Origin: Tomocerus qinae
Lineage: Eukaryota; Arthropoda; Collembola; Entomobryomorpha; Tomoceridae
Direction: 5' to 3'
DNA: 64,000 bases
NCBI GenBank assembly: GCA_020055645.1
Contig: CM034548.1
Location: 27,206,201 to 27,270,200, forward strand
The notes beneath the pieces were generated by a model. It was not told the DNA's origin and did no database searches. It worked only from the letters and a program-made list of their open reading frames with translations. A program made the position numbers and the translations under genes. Below, one piece after another: positions 12,501 to 26,700 of the stretch (position 1 is the stretch's first letter; the number at the start of each line of letters is the position of its first letter).

Positions 12501-14269
12501 GCTACTGGGATAAGCCAGTGGCGTTACGTACAGACTATAGCTTTACCTACTTTCTTGGGCAGGTTTAATTATAGTAGCAAAAATGCATTTAGGCACTAGA
12601 TTAACAGAGAAAGTCAATTAACCATTTAATATTGAATAGGTCTTTGAGAGTTAAATTATTACCGTTGGAATGTTTTTAAATTTTGTATACTAAGATCCAT
12701 TTCCCAAGTTTAATGTCTTAAGGATAAAGTCAGTATACTAAATGATGAAGTCTAACCCAAAGTTATAGCACTTTAAGGTAGCAATTGTCTGTACCAATAT
12801 TGCAGAAAGAACAAATTGCATAGCTATTGATTGCTATATAATTACCATAAGATTAAATATTCTTAATTAACATTATAATTTATAATAATTAATATTTTAA
12901 TGACTGGATTTATTACTGGACTTGTATAGGATGATATTTGTTGACTGCCTATCTCTGTACTTAAGTCGTGTGTATTTTATTAGGGCACACTGAAAAGACA
13001 AGGGATGTCGTTTGTAACGCTCTGACATAGAAATGTGACTAATGCGTTTAGCTGAATTTCATGGTAGAAGAAAGGCGAGAGCAACGGGAGAAAGAAACCC
13101 GATCTTCCATGGCAGAGTTCATATTGTCTTAGCTATATCTATGATAAATAATGGAGGCGATACAAGACTAGTATTTGCCGTGTACTGTTGTAAACCGAGA
13201 TCGTACTTCCATTTAGTTGTCTTGAATTTTGCTTTGTTTGGTTAGTATTTTCCTCGTTGTCAGGTTCTTGTTAGTGAATGCGTTATTTAATGAAAGAGCT
13301 TCATCTGTGAGAATGTATAATTGTGTTCCTTATTTTTTCACTAGATAACCACAGATGTAATTCTTGAGAGACGAAGTTGCAGAATGAACAGGTCTAATTG
13401 TAAGTTGGTATAGATGGGTAATATAGGTACTTAAAACGCACTATAGCATTACTAATTTCCGTGACATGATAATTGTATTCAATAAAAAACCTACGAGAAA
13501 TTCACAGAGATTATTTGCAGTATCTAAAGATGCAAATACATCACGAATCACGATACTCTACAGTATTAATGTATATTTTACAGCAGTGATATAATATTCT
13601 AGCACTTGACTTGACTTTTTCTGAGCTATGATGAATACACACAAGTTTCATTCAACTTACGGAAATAGATAAGTAAATAATGAATACAGAACGTAGTAGA
13701 TATACATATGCATTGAACTGTTGTAGTCAAAGTATAACTAAAAATGTACATAATAATTTAACGTGATTCACTAACTAAGTAGATATTAAGTGATTTACTT
13801 ACAAATACATTATTAATTTTACTTATGGCTTACTCATTGGCATTGATACTAATAATACATAACGTTCATACTTTCATAGTAGTACAGTATAAGTAAGTAC
13901 ATCATCGCCATCACTAGAATTAATTGCATAGTTGGTGTGATTGAGAAAGAAACGTGACTATAAGATGTAAAGTAAAAATAAGTTGTTTTGTTCTTCTTTT
14001 GTTTGTTGAGTGGTCGTTCTATGCATAACTTTGATAGTTATGTATTTACATTTAAAGTACATTGTTCACAATAGGTGAGTTTGTATGCGCTACTGTATTG
14101 TTTATGACTGACGCACACCTTTTCCTTTTAAGTACAACAAATCAGTACAGCTACGTATTTGTTACAACCTTATCTGTATGTATGAAGTCTGTAGATTCTG
14201 TTCGCTAGGCTCTAGTATCGTGATTTCTGTAGGTATATTTAGGGACTAGTTTGTATCCGTGTTCAAGAA
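9594..14269. other. Non-coding sequence between onecut and the RNF11-like gene
   Basis: AT-rich. No supportable gene. Short open frames (11272-11571 plus, 13042-13245 plus) have no recognisable domain and ordinary background composition. A slightly more G+C-rich stretch at about 13030-13240 could be regulatory or an untranslated exon, but I found no matched splice signals. Confidence 0.4.
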
Positions 14270-14275
14270 TTTATT
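14270..14275 (-). terminator. Candidate poly(A) signal of the main onecut transcript
   Basis: AATAAA on the minus strand, about 128 bases past the onecut stop codon. It is the nearest perfect signal, but the bases after it are not notably GU-rich, so the real 3' end may be further downstream. Confidence 0.4.
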
Positions 14276-14402
14276 AAAAGAGATCCATGCTGGAGTCCTT
14301 TGGATCCGATGGAATGTGAGAGTTGATGTCTGAGTGTCGGTGTGGACAAGGCTACTTGAGGATGAGGGTGATAGGCGGGTGTGCAGATCTCGAACGAAAA
14401 TG

Positions 14403-14738
14403 TCACAATGGCTCCGACTCATTTGACTGCTGCTGGGACAGGGCCGTATGGTGCACCGTCACCACTTGGGTCACATGCACCGTCTGCCCCTGACTCAGCC
14501 CGTGAGAGATTTGTTGCTGACTAGATGAGTTAGAGCTGACTGTTTGATTGGACAGACTACTATTGCTACCTCCATTCGAACCGGGTTGTTGAGGCGTCTT
14601 GCTCGGGTCGTTCTCCTCCTTCCATTTGTCCATTGATCGTCGTCGTGCGTTCATGAAGAAGTTACCCACCGTTGTTGGCTCCAAACCCAATTGACGCGCT
14701 ATCGTCACCTGCATCTCTTTCGACGGTCGCTTCGTTTC
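14403..14738 (-). CDS. onecut: onecut last coding exon: second part of homeodomain and C-terminal tail
   Basis: Opens after a T-rich acceptor (ATTTATTTATTTTCAG) in phase 0 with ETKRPSKEMQ and runs 111 codons to TGA at 14405-14403. It completes the homeodomain through VGNFFMNARRRSMDKW. Phe at homeodomain position 48 (usually Trp) and Met at position 50 (usually Gln) are the Onecut-class hallmarks; Asn51 and the following Arg residues are intact. The tail is rich in Ser, Asn, Gln and Thr, with a short hydrophobic stretch (VHVTQVVTVHHTAL), and ends ESEPL. An open frame continues upstream of the acceptor into the intron, but the splice join is unambiguous because the preceding exon ends in AIFK, as expected. 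Confidence 0.95.
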   Translation of the reverse strand, partial: ETKRPSKEMQVTIARQLGLEPTTVGNFFMNARRRSMDKWKEENDPSKTPQQPGSNGGSNSSLSNQTVSSNSSSQQQISHGLSQGQTVHVTQVVTVHHTALSQQQSNESEPL

Positions 14739-17700
14739 CTGAAAATAAATAAATATTATATCTTCCATAGATATATTCTTCCATTTACAATGAATTAAAA
14801 AAGGTTGTTAGTGTACGTACCTTAAAAATAGCTTGCAGCGTACGTCGCTGGAGATCGGTGAAAACTAAACGGGGCTTTTTGGGTGCTGGAGGATGTTCTG
14901 GTTGTGTCTGTTGCTCTTCCTTCCTCTTGCAAGCTGATTTATATGACATTTATTCAATATTCAGCACAGCCATCACCACCAAAAACAAACAAAATAAATC
15001 ACATTTTTTAGCTTTGAGGTTTATTATACATTTTGAGATTTGCAAAATGTTTACTTATGCATAGAAAAGAGTTGATGACGAAAGTACATGTGAAGAAAAC
15101 CATATAAGACTCATTTTGTGATAGTTTGTGTTGAAGTGAAAGTGCATGTGCTTTTCTATCACGAGCCTCCTATTTGTTACTTGTAATTTAATATGTCATG
15201 TAATTTGACTCCACAATTCCACAGCATGTCTCTAACTGTCTATTATTACTGAATTCCTAGTATTTCCTAACCTTGGCATAGAGTAGTATTCTTCTAAACA
15301 GAAACTAATGTAAACATACACACAACATAGAAACATGGTGAGTGCGGTCAGTGCCATATCAAATAACAGCAATTACTATTATTACTCAACCGCATCTCTG
15401 TTCTTTTACAAAAGAAAGTTTGCAGTTACTGCAATCCTTAAATTGCACATGATTCAAATTATTTCGCAGCTGGAAATAAAAGACTTGGGCATTTATAGAC
15501 ATCTGTGATAGCCACATACACAGATTTGTTAGGTAGTCTACCTGTTACTGATATACAGGATTTTAAAACGATGCATAGATCAACTTGTACGTCTCACTTG
15601 AAAAAGTAGTGATGACATTAGATAAATCGGTAAACAAATACTGCCCTCGTAGTTTATGTAAGTAAATTAGCATTTCCAATATAGTAAAGATAGAGATGAT
15701 TATAGGAGGAATGTTTATATTATGATACAGATCTGAATCAGAGGAAAGCATCTGGGAGACATAACGGAATGCTTCACTTAGATATCTATCATAAAAGACG
15801 ACGCAAGGGAATGAATAGGAAAACGAAATTTAAAGTGAAATGCAATGCAAATGTGAATTGGATGAGAGATATATTTATACAGAGCCCCAACAGATGATGC
15901 AGAGCCAGCAGTCTGTCTGACTGAGACATTTGAAATAACGCTTGATCATTTCGCCAATAACTGAATTGCTCTGCGTACTCCATTGTTCTTGTAGAATAAT
16001 GTCCACTCGAATCTCGTGTACAAACTACAAACTATGGTGAGTGCAGAGATGTTCGTCTCTATGATCCAACTGTCTTCCCAATAGAATAAGAACATCGTAA
16101 AGTATTTACATGTACATCTATCTGCGTACCAACTTTTGCTAGGATTTTCCATAACAGTTTTGCTTTTTCGACAATATTGAATTGCACGTATAGAGAAGCA
16201 TGAAAAATGCACAGTATAGGATATTCTTGTGAGATGTATAATAAAAGCATCGAACGAGAACCCATTAGTCAACTAGGGTATAAAAAATACATCTTCGTCT
16301 TCCGTGCTTGTTTAGACAGTTCCGTATTTTTGTGTGTAGGCCACTACCTCACATTATGCAGAGTAATGCAGAAAGTATTCCAAATTCTTGATATAAACGT
16401 AGGTATATAGCTAACGCGTATTTAAACAGAATTTATAGAGCCAGGTCATAAAATCATAACGAAATATATCAGAGGAAAATAGTAAATGAGTAATATCACT
16501 TGCGATAGAATTCTGAAGCGGTAATACTATAAAATTCTAGAGAGATCGTAAGATTTAGTACTTATGCGAAATGTGTCAATTATAAGAGTATTCAAATAGG
16601 TATGCAATGGCTGAGTAAGAAGAGGAGATTAGAAATGGGAACGCAGTGTTTGTTAATAGCCAGAGTGTACATAGTTACATTATTGTACGGACGAAAGTCA
16701 CATTACCAACAACTCGGAGTGTTTATGTATACTGTACAAATGTTCTGTCATGTCATTCATATGCCATTAGTGTCAACCAGATCGAGTTATTCGACGTTCT
16801 ACTTGCGTTGGCTGAATTGAGCTAAGTGAGTCTAGTTTGGCTTGAGGTACTTGGAAATAACTTAGACGGAGCTACACTGAACTATACAAATCACTTATAT
16901 GAATATACTAGTTGGAGTACATTTAATGCATGTGCCTGTAGATAAGTAGACACGACAACGCTTGGCGATCATAATAAATATAGTAACGAGTGGGTTGTTA
17001 AATTCAGAGTGAAAGTAAACTTTCTCTCATCTCTCCCTTCATTGTGCAAGTCCCCATTTTCCACTATTTCTTGTCTGACTCAATTTCTTTCGATATAATT
17101 GAGAGATAATCTGATTAAGCTGATAAACTCTTTGATCAATGTGAATGTGACTACTCAGTGCTGCTTTGCGGTAGATTTCCTTGAGTTTTCACTTCAGCTC
17201 CAATGTGTACAAACGCTATTGATACGTAATCCATACACATACTACACACATATACTCTAAAATGTACAGTGAACTGAAACGTGGACTACCTATATAAATT
17301 TATGTGTGTACAGATCCAGAATATTAGGCGACTACTATTTGTGCTCAATTATTTGGAGCATTGATCTCAATCAACGTCTAACCGCATAGAACGGTGCTAC
17401 AGTCAAAGTAAACCACACAACAGTACATACAACAGTAAATAGGCCATTCGGACTCAATCCAACTGAAGACTCTGCTCCTCTCCATATCCAATTCCCATTA
17501 TACACTCTACTGCATGGACTCTAATCCTAAAACTCCACCAACAAGAGTCCAATATGTTGCAGACACAACTAAAACAATACATACTATCTAAGCCAGGAGA
17601 AAGTACATGCCTTATTCAAATTAGTATTATATCTTTATATCCCACTCAACTCTGTATGTCTGTAGTACAATATATACTGTCTGTAACCAATCTCAACTGT

Positions 17701-20700
17701 AGTAGATAGTGAGCATATAATATTTACAATCGTTCCAAAGGAAGCATATCTGATTTAAAATGTGTATGCTAAGGATGTATAAAGAGTATAATATTTATTT
17801 ATAAATATCCTAAGTAGATGCATAGAGGTCTAATAACAGGCTACGTGTGTGCAATGTAATGTGAAGTAATGCTCACATGAAATACAGATGCTTGTACTTC
17901 GTTTACGTTCATGTCGTATAAAAGGGAGAGAGATTGCTGATGGGAAACTGATGTCGGGAAAAGCCAAGGAGTAAGTCCATTTAGATGAGATCAGATCACA
18001 TCACGAAAGTTCACTCTCTCCGCTTTCTCTCTCTCAATGTCGACATTTGAGAATTTACAGATTTGAAGAATGTTCAGTTCCGCTCACAAGAAGAGAACTT
18101 TAGAGAGGTATCTCAGTAGTATAGTTTGTATATGGACGGGTCTAGTTGTCTGGCCTATGAGGAAACGTCTAGTAGCCGAGGGCCTGTCTAAGTGAAAGTG
18201 AACCATCCAGCCAAGTCGAAGGAGACGAGAAGCCAGGAGTTGAGAACATCGAGAAGACAGCATTATACACTATTTCCCATTTGCATGACATGCCATTAGA
18301 CTATTAGACCATTGCATTAGGGAGACGCTCAACTCAACTCACTGACTCTATTCTCTACTTCACTTGCCCTCCCTCCAGTTCACTATTCTTTCTAATACGA
18401 TCTAAGTACTCTCCCAACCTACATAACTCCATACTCATACTCCTCAGACTAACAATAAGGCTTGTCAGCTTGTCCGTCTATCCAATATACATACATACAC
18501 TACACATCATACACTACTACTTAGTTAGGCAAATCAAAAGTATCTCCTTCACACACTTATTATATAACTTCCAGGCTTTATTGAAATATTATGGATATAG
18601 TATTGTATTCCTATAGTATGCAGAATCTATAGTATATTATATACCAGAGACAAAACTTGATTTCTTGCCGGCTTGGGAGATTTCCCTAGAATCAGAGGAA
18701 ATAGACACTTGCAAGCAAAACAGCTATTACGGCTTGCTATGAAGACAACAATAATAACGTATACTATCACAACGTGTAGAGAGGAGTTTTGACGTATTGG
18801 CACATTTATGTTTCCATCATCAAAAACTTTCATATCATTATGAATTCTGGGAATGGTTCAAAATTCATTAATTTCATGCTAGAACATCATTGTGACAAAA
18901 GTTACTCGGCACAGCTAAAACTGAACACGTTACAAACCAAAGATGCACTTAATTCAATCATCCCCTGATATATCTACGTATTTTACGAAAAATACGAAGT
19001 GTAAATGAAGTCGGTAAAAGTGCAGTGTAACCAGATGTCCTGCATAGTACGTAGAAAACGCATTAACAATTTAACGTGGCACAAAATAGCCGATGAAGTA
19101 TGCTATGAGATTTTTTAAATCACAACTCGTAGGTAGCTAGAATGCAGCGAATCTAGCACTGAAACTTTTTATTGAATTGTCAGTAACAAAATCTTGGGTT
19201 CATATATATGTAGATCAACCAATTTTTTTCCTGCTAACCTCATAAACAGAGGAAATCAAAAAAGGCAATTTCATTTCATTTACTATGTATTTCTGTTTGG
19301 CCTTATTTTATTAGGGCATGTAACATGGGTTACTTGGGACAGAATAGCAATTAGCAAATGAATAAGAACCTATAGAGGAAATTAAGATCTATTCTGTTTT
19401 TGTAGGTTTGATATTTTAATTTTGTGTTGGGTATTTATTGTGAATGAGAATTGGAGGAGATGTTAAAAAGGAAATGTTGGGGAAGCCGTGAGTGGTACCC
19501 ACCTACTTACTACGAACTATTGGAACGTGGTGCATTGGGATTGTGTAAGTAGCTGCACTTTGTGTACATAACAGAGAAAGTGAGTTAGGCGTGGAAGAAA
19601 GGAGAGAGCCATGTGCTTGGAAGATGAAGATGAGTAGGAGTTGTAGGTTATGTGGACGTTTATAGTAGAGTAATAGTACACGTAGTAGTACATAGTAGTT
19701 GATAGGAGACGGAAAATCAATTGCGGGCGCTCAATTATTCCTATCGATTGCTTGAAGGAAGAAAGTCTGTTGGTGTACTAGTAGAAAAGATAAGTACCCA
19801 GAGCACCAGATCAATACTAGTTCCATTCAAGCAGAGTTCCACTATTACTTGCACATTCCTAAAAATTACAGCAACCTCACAGCCTGAGAAAAGAATGCTA
19901 TACACACAGCCTCGATATTCAAAACACCAGTGACAGAATTTAGCACATTTAGGAAGTAACATTAAGCAGGAGGCACAGAAGCAAGGACAATAGATAGTAA
20001 TCTGGAGACCAAGATTAAAATCAGGGAGAGAGGATGCACATGCACTTACACTCATCTCCCTCCAATTGACTTGTCACTTTTCTGGAGCAGTCACTACAAA
20101 GCCCAAGTACTAAAGTAAAGCAGAGCACATTATCTCTCACAGCATTACTTTCTCTGCGTTATTTCGAGATTACCATTCAAACCAACCTTGCATCCATTCA
20201 GAGCAAATCATCACATCTATCATCACATCTTCCACGTAAAATAGACAAGCATTTCTATTGCCCAAATTAGCCACTCTTTATTCTACAGCGTGTGCGAGGA
20301 TTCTTTTATGGAGCCGCACATTAAGTCATTTCTTCAAGCAGTGAATGCAAGCATGTCTACTCGGTTTTTTCTTCTGCATAGTAAACTATAACAATCGATG
20401 GCACTACAAAGCATCTGCTAATTTATTATTAATGATGAGATGCTCTACTCATTCGTTACTTACAACGTTACAACTACAAACACGCAAATATTTATACAAT
20501 ATACTATAAACAACAATTCGTCCTTTCAAATTACATGAAAACAAGCGGATAACAACAAATAACGGATAATAGTCTTGTTTTTACAAATCAATTACATGCT
20601 TAAGAAAACAAATTCACTCCAATACAACTATTTGCAGTATATCAACAATATTACACGATATACGAGATGCATTCCCAACCACATCTATAAATACATTTCC

Positions 20701-23700
20701 ATCCAAAATGAGTGCAGCGTGTTAACATTTATAAACTGTAAGCTCTGAACACACAAAAACGACATTTAATGCTACATAAATTCAAGAGAAGGATTAATTA
20801 GTTAGTGAGACTAACATTATAATGGGATATAACTAGGAGAGTGAGAGACAGCACTATAAATATGCAGACTAGACTAGACTGGCAACTAGGACACAGACAT
20901 ACATATTGAGGAAGAACGGGGAAAAGAATGTACACGATAGAGACATTGTATAGTCAACTCTAAAATACGGACAACAAGACGTACGATAGACAACAGACAC
21001 ACACACTGAGCACACGCAATTATTTATTTAGATACAATACGGAGCGAGCGGGTTGGCGGGCGGGCGGTTTGGCGGGCTTTGAGAGCAGCGGAGGCACATT
21101 GATGGGAATTGCGAAAGTATTGAAGAAGAGATAGAGATGAGGAACTCACTAGAGAAGAGAGGAGCAACAGTTGCTGCCGTAGCTGCTGCTGACGAGGATG
21201 TCGTTGTCGAGGTTGCTGTGGCTGGTGCCGCCGTTTCTGCTGGGACATGATGACGAGTAGGAGTAGGACTCACACGGACTCACATTGACATGGGACGGGA
21301 CATAGGACGGGTAGGGCGGGGGACTAAGGGGCTTCCACCTCCGGGGGGAGGGGCTCTGCATGGAGGAGGGGGAGGAGGACAGAGTTTGCGAGTTGACTCC
21401 TCTCATCGTCACTCTCGTTGTCCCATTTGTAGACTTTGGGGCATTTGCACTGCACACCTGCATCTGGTACTCTGCAATCAGAGACCATCGATCATCACCT
21501 GTCACGTCAGCAACATTGACCTTTCCACATTCAACCACCACTACTACAGACACTAACCACACACCAATCAACACACCTTTATTCCCTCTACTCACCACTC
21601 ATATAACCCAACACAATCATAAATTAATCATTTGGCCCTTTCACTAAGTGGTCTAAGTCTACATTTGATATCATTTAGTAATGCCAATGGGCACAGGAAA
21701 GTTAGACGACAGTTGAAAGAATCTCTTGAACAAAATTGTTATACCATACTTTCTCCGACGTTCAAAAGAGAGAGAAAAGGATTTAAATACTGATTTTACG
21801 TTACATTTTACATGATTTAACCACTAATGATTTAAGAGTTAAGGATAATTTTACTTTAACTGTAGTAGTATCAATATTAAAGATTAATTCTGATTAAACA
21901 AGATTTAAATGAATTCTGGACTACAGTAAAATTTCTGTTTATTCCGAAATAACATTACTGAATGAAATTATAGATATCGACGTGTCTCTTTTTGAGTAAT
22001 GAAATATCTGTTTGATTTATTGCCGTTCAATTGTGAGTCTGCTTCAAAAAAAATGTTTAGAGCACGTTAACGCTGGAGAAAAAGTGGAGGCACGGGTGTC
22101 GTATTTTTCAGCAATTGAATTTTTTCATGCTGCGCTGCGTAACAAGAAGACATAGTCTCAAAAAGCTTGAATGTGTATAAGTAATTGATTTTAGTCGATG
22201 ACCTCGAGTGGTTTGAATGGCACTGTAGTATAGTGACTGAGAAAAAAGCGAAGCGAGTGGACTTGTTATTCTTTTCCACATCCACTTTTCATAGTACATA
22301 CAACATAAGTGACTCGCCAGATATTACATCCCGCTTGGAGAATGTCCATGCAAATATTGATATAAGGATAGATAAATGGAACTATAGGAGATATCCTGTA
22401 GCTAGGACCAGCACGTAAAAATGTCTTTGGTAGAATAATTCAAAAAAGGCTTTAGAAGCCGTACACTGATGTGATACTATTCTGCAGTTAGAGAAATGGT
22501 CAGAACTTTCATAATACGACTACTTTTACTTACGAGTGTAAAAGCATTGAGCTCTACCTATGCAACATGACAGAACACGACAAATAACACTGGACAAATT
22601 TCTTTTTACCAAAAAAGGCTTTTCTCTGAAGAGACTTTTGAATTCTTTTGAGAAATACACTTATCTTCAGCCTATGCAGTCATCTGATGGGAAATACTCC
22701 AAAGAGTCTTATAAGTAGCTGTAAGTAACTAGACCCACGAACAAAAGTCCATTTAGCATTTATACATTGCAGTAAAAAAGCACCCTCTCATCTTAAACTA
22801 AACATTACGCCCATTGAAAAATACCATTTTCACTCTACCTGCATTGTAATGCTCGCCATTCTAATAATAACATATACAAGCACCAGTTCTGAATCCTATG
22901 ACATTAAGAATATCGGATAAAATTGGAACTCGGACCGACACTTACTTCTTGATGTATTTTAAATTTTCCGAGTTTTAATATTTTCTACGTTTTTTCATTC
23001 AAGAAAAACTATTTTTGATCTCGTCTGATAGGATGTGGATTTAGGAAGCATTTTAGATAGTTGACTAAATATAAATTGATGTAAACACAAAATTAAAATC
23101 GAACACAGTATTTTCCATTACTGTAACGTAAAGTAGAAAGAATGAAGTAGTACATCTTTTTCTATATAATTATTTCTAAAAACATCGTCTCCAAAGATTA
23201 ATACTCACTATGAGATTAACCAATGTCTTACGACTAAGTTGTCTACGAACACAGGAAGAATAAAGTTTACTTCCAATAAGATTATGATTTCGGTAGGAAG
23301 TTTGCAAGACTACGAAAGGAAGTTCCGGTCTAGTTTTTGTAGGATTTCAAACAACCTAGCAGATGAGGAAAGGTGAATGTGCTCAGAAAGACAAAGAATT
23401 TCTTCCAGAGAAGCTTTATTGGCAATCTGAGTTCTGCTATCGTCTAAACTTTGAATGAATTATGCATAACTGTTTGGAGACAAGCAGACAAGTCCGCAAT
23501 CTTGAATACAGTTGACGAAAGGAAAAAGATGCACACAATCTGTCTTGTTCATCTCTAAACATTCTTGCCTCAATAGAATGAGCTATTTATATAGTCTCTT
23601 ATACCTATTTAGGCATATCAAATTTCTTTCCTCTCTCTATTAATATGTATTAGGCATAGTCTTTTACTTTCGTTAACTTTTGAGTTTCCTGTCCACGTCT

Positions 23701-26700
23701 CCTGACTTGACATTTTTGTATTCCAAACAATCAAACAATTTTTACTCTCATAAATATGGACATCTTATATAAAAATTTACCTTCATTTCATATACTACAA
23801 AAGGTTACTTATTGTACATTCTTCCTTAACACAAAAGGACCAATCTAAATACTGCAACCAGGATGAATTAACCAATGGGGAAAAGTTTTTCTTTTAAAAG
23901 CTTGACTATCTCTTTTCTATAATCATGTTTTTACAAATATATGCTTGTAACTTATATACATTGGCGGAATTTGTTGCATAACACTAAAAACTCCTTAAAA
24001 CTGGGTTACTATATTTTGAAATTCAATAGCAGTAATAAGCTCATTGTCATATATAAGAGCTCGTAGTCATATAAAAGGTTATTAGAACAAACTGTGTTGA
24101 ATTTCTTGTTTCTTATTAATATCTTGTTAATTTATTCTTTTAAATTTCATTTTTCTTGTTCTATAAATCACATTATAATACATATACATCGCAACCACGT
24201 TTTTTCTCAAAAATTTTACTCCAAAATCCTAGATGGAATAATTTAAGCCATTTTAAGAATAGTAACTCTTCATTAAAATTTGAAGAACCGAAATGGTTCA
24301 CTGTCGAAATTACTACCAATGTAAACTTAAATTTTCTTCGTGAGCGAAAGTATAGGTACCATTAAAATGCACGTTTATTGAAAGAAGATACATAAGGACC
24401 TAGATGTTTATGATGAATGTAAATAGGTTTTTTAGATGTTTTTATTTGATTTGACTCAATTAGGTTTCTAGTAATAAATTTAAGTGAACAATTTCCTGAT
24501 TGGGTGACAATGTGCTAAAAGCAATTATGAAACGATTTCAAACTTGAATTTAGTTGCTCCAGACATATTTATTTGTAGTAGTTAATCCGAAAGTAACTGG
24601 TGAATGTTAGAAGGAGAGAGTAGCGTTAGAAAAGTGAAAAAAGATGTATTGGTATAGTAAACAAGATAGATTCAGACATCCCAATATGATTTAATTTTCT
24701 CGACAGTTGGATATAGAGCCTTGTATTGTAAGTTGGGAGGTGAAAATGTAGCAGGGAAGTAGCGATATTATTATTTTTGGGGATAGTTGTATGTAGTTGG
24801 AGAAACGGTGACGTAAGGGATTTTTGTGAGCAAGATAAATAGGCTGATTCGAAGTGAGCCACGTTTTTATAGAAGAAGAAATGCAAACTGATTTAGTATG
24901 AAGGCACTTTAGTTCATATTTCCTGTCGTCGACAGTTTTTTACTAGCTAAGTAAGTACATTAGAGTGCCAACTTGCCAAGTGGACCGCACGGCTGATTTG
25001 CACTGCATATACTAATAATATTACAAAAAATGAGGAGAGTGAAAGAAATATGCGAATGTCCAGTGGACTACCTATTGGCGATGTGTGCAGCAATTTGAGT
25101 GTACGTTGACATTTGATAAACAACTGGGTTACATACTTAGCACTAGCTTTGTTCTGCCCTGCATTTCAGCTTGTTTTTCTCAATTCTTCCGGATCAAAAA
25201 GGCGAGCGTGACTTTACTCGATTTACTGAATACTGGACGCTTTGGATTTACACACATCCTTCGCAGTTTTGTTATAATGTAATAAAAACGATTCTTATAG
25301 AGACCTAACAAATCGAATGTACAATCTCATGGAGGAATTCTTATCCCACCTATTGTATTCTTGTTTTGTTTGCTCACGTCAGTTTCCTCCTTAACGATTA
25401 CTCTGCCAAACGAAATAAACTTAATAGTCAACGGACGGAATGTTCAATTTCCAATTTTCTCCTAAACGTTTACCAATTTTCTCTTGTCTCTGAAAGTCCA
25501 TCTTCCTAACTGAATAACAGCTACGATAATATTATTATGTTTTACTACTACGTAAGTCACTTCGGAAGCACGACTCTCCGTCCTATTTAGATTTTCTATT
25601 TCCTACATTCAAAATAACACCTGGAAATTCTATTACTGCCACACAAACAACCAAAAGCAATTCATAAATATGGCACTATGAACAACTGCCAAATCTACAT
25701 CAATATTCTCTGTATACACAAAGTAAGAAAGAATAGAAAGTAAATTTTCGTAAATAAAACTTCTTACCAAATGCCGGGCCGCATATAAAGTTTCCAACGT
25801 CTAAATGATCGTAATAAAAATAACAAAAACAAAAATTAAACAAGGCATAATTGCAATCATGTAACTTTCAGAAATGCCTCTCAAAAATCTAAATTTCAAC
25901 CTCCTCCAAATACAATTTTTAAATTATCTGACTCAAGAAATTAAAAAATATTATTTTTATTTTTGGAGGAGCCTGTATTATTTCTCACACATCAATTTCA
26001 ACCACCTACATAAAATAAAGTCAAGTGGGAAAAAGAATGAATATACAATAGTTGATGGGAAAAGATGAGATCATTAATGAAAAGCATTAAATATTGTATC
26101 TAACACATTACCAGCGTCCAAAGTTGGAAATACGGGAAATCCTTCTCGCACTTGTAAGACATATGAAAAGTTAAGCATTTATATAAAAGCAAAATCAAAA
26201 TTTGAAACATTAATTAAAATACTAAGAACAGTACAATAGTGGGTCTATAATAATCAAGTTTAGACTGTCAACTAAGATTATCGCCAATCAATAAGGGACA
26301 GGTAAAGTTACTACCATTACTAGAAATTCATTACAAATCTAAAATGGCGTGGAATGTTCCACATTTGACATACATGACATGTAAGTAACTGCGTAAACGA
26401 GAGTTGGGATATCCTACCCATAATTAAAGGTTTAGTATCATATTATTTTAAAAATATTATACTTTTAGTTCATCTTTTAACTCCATGTTATTTAGAGCAC
26501 TTCTGTCTTTGCTGATAAGATACTGTAATTAGTTCAAGGGCTAATTAATTTAGCACATGTTAAGATAAGTTACAAAATCATTATTAAATTATTAAAGTTA
26601 CGAATCCATCTTTGACATTTTCATTCTAACATTTTTTTGGGTTATCTAAAATCGAAGTTTGGGGCTTTTTCAGTATTCCTACGCAAGTCTGACGAAACCT

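Noticed and set aside
14739-14768. Start of the homeodomain frame at MEDIIFIYFQ
   Set aside because: These codons are intron; the acceptor at 14739 and the AIFK-ETKRP join show the true exon boundary.
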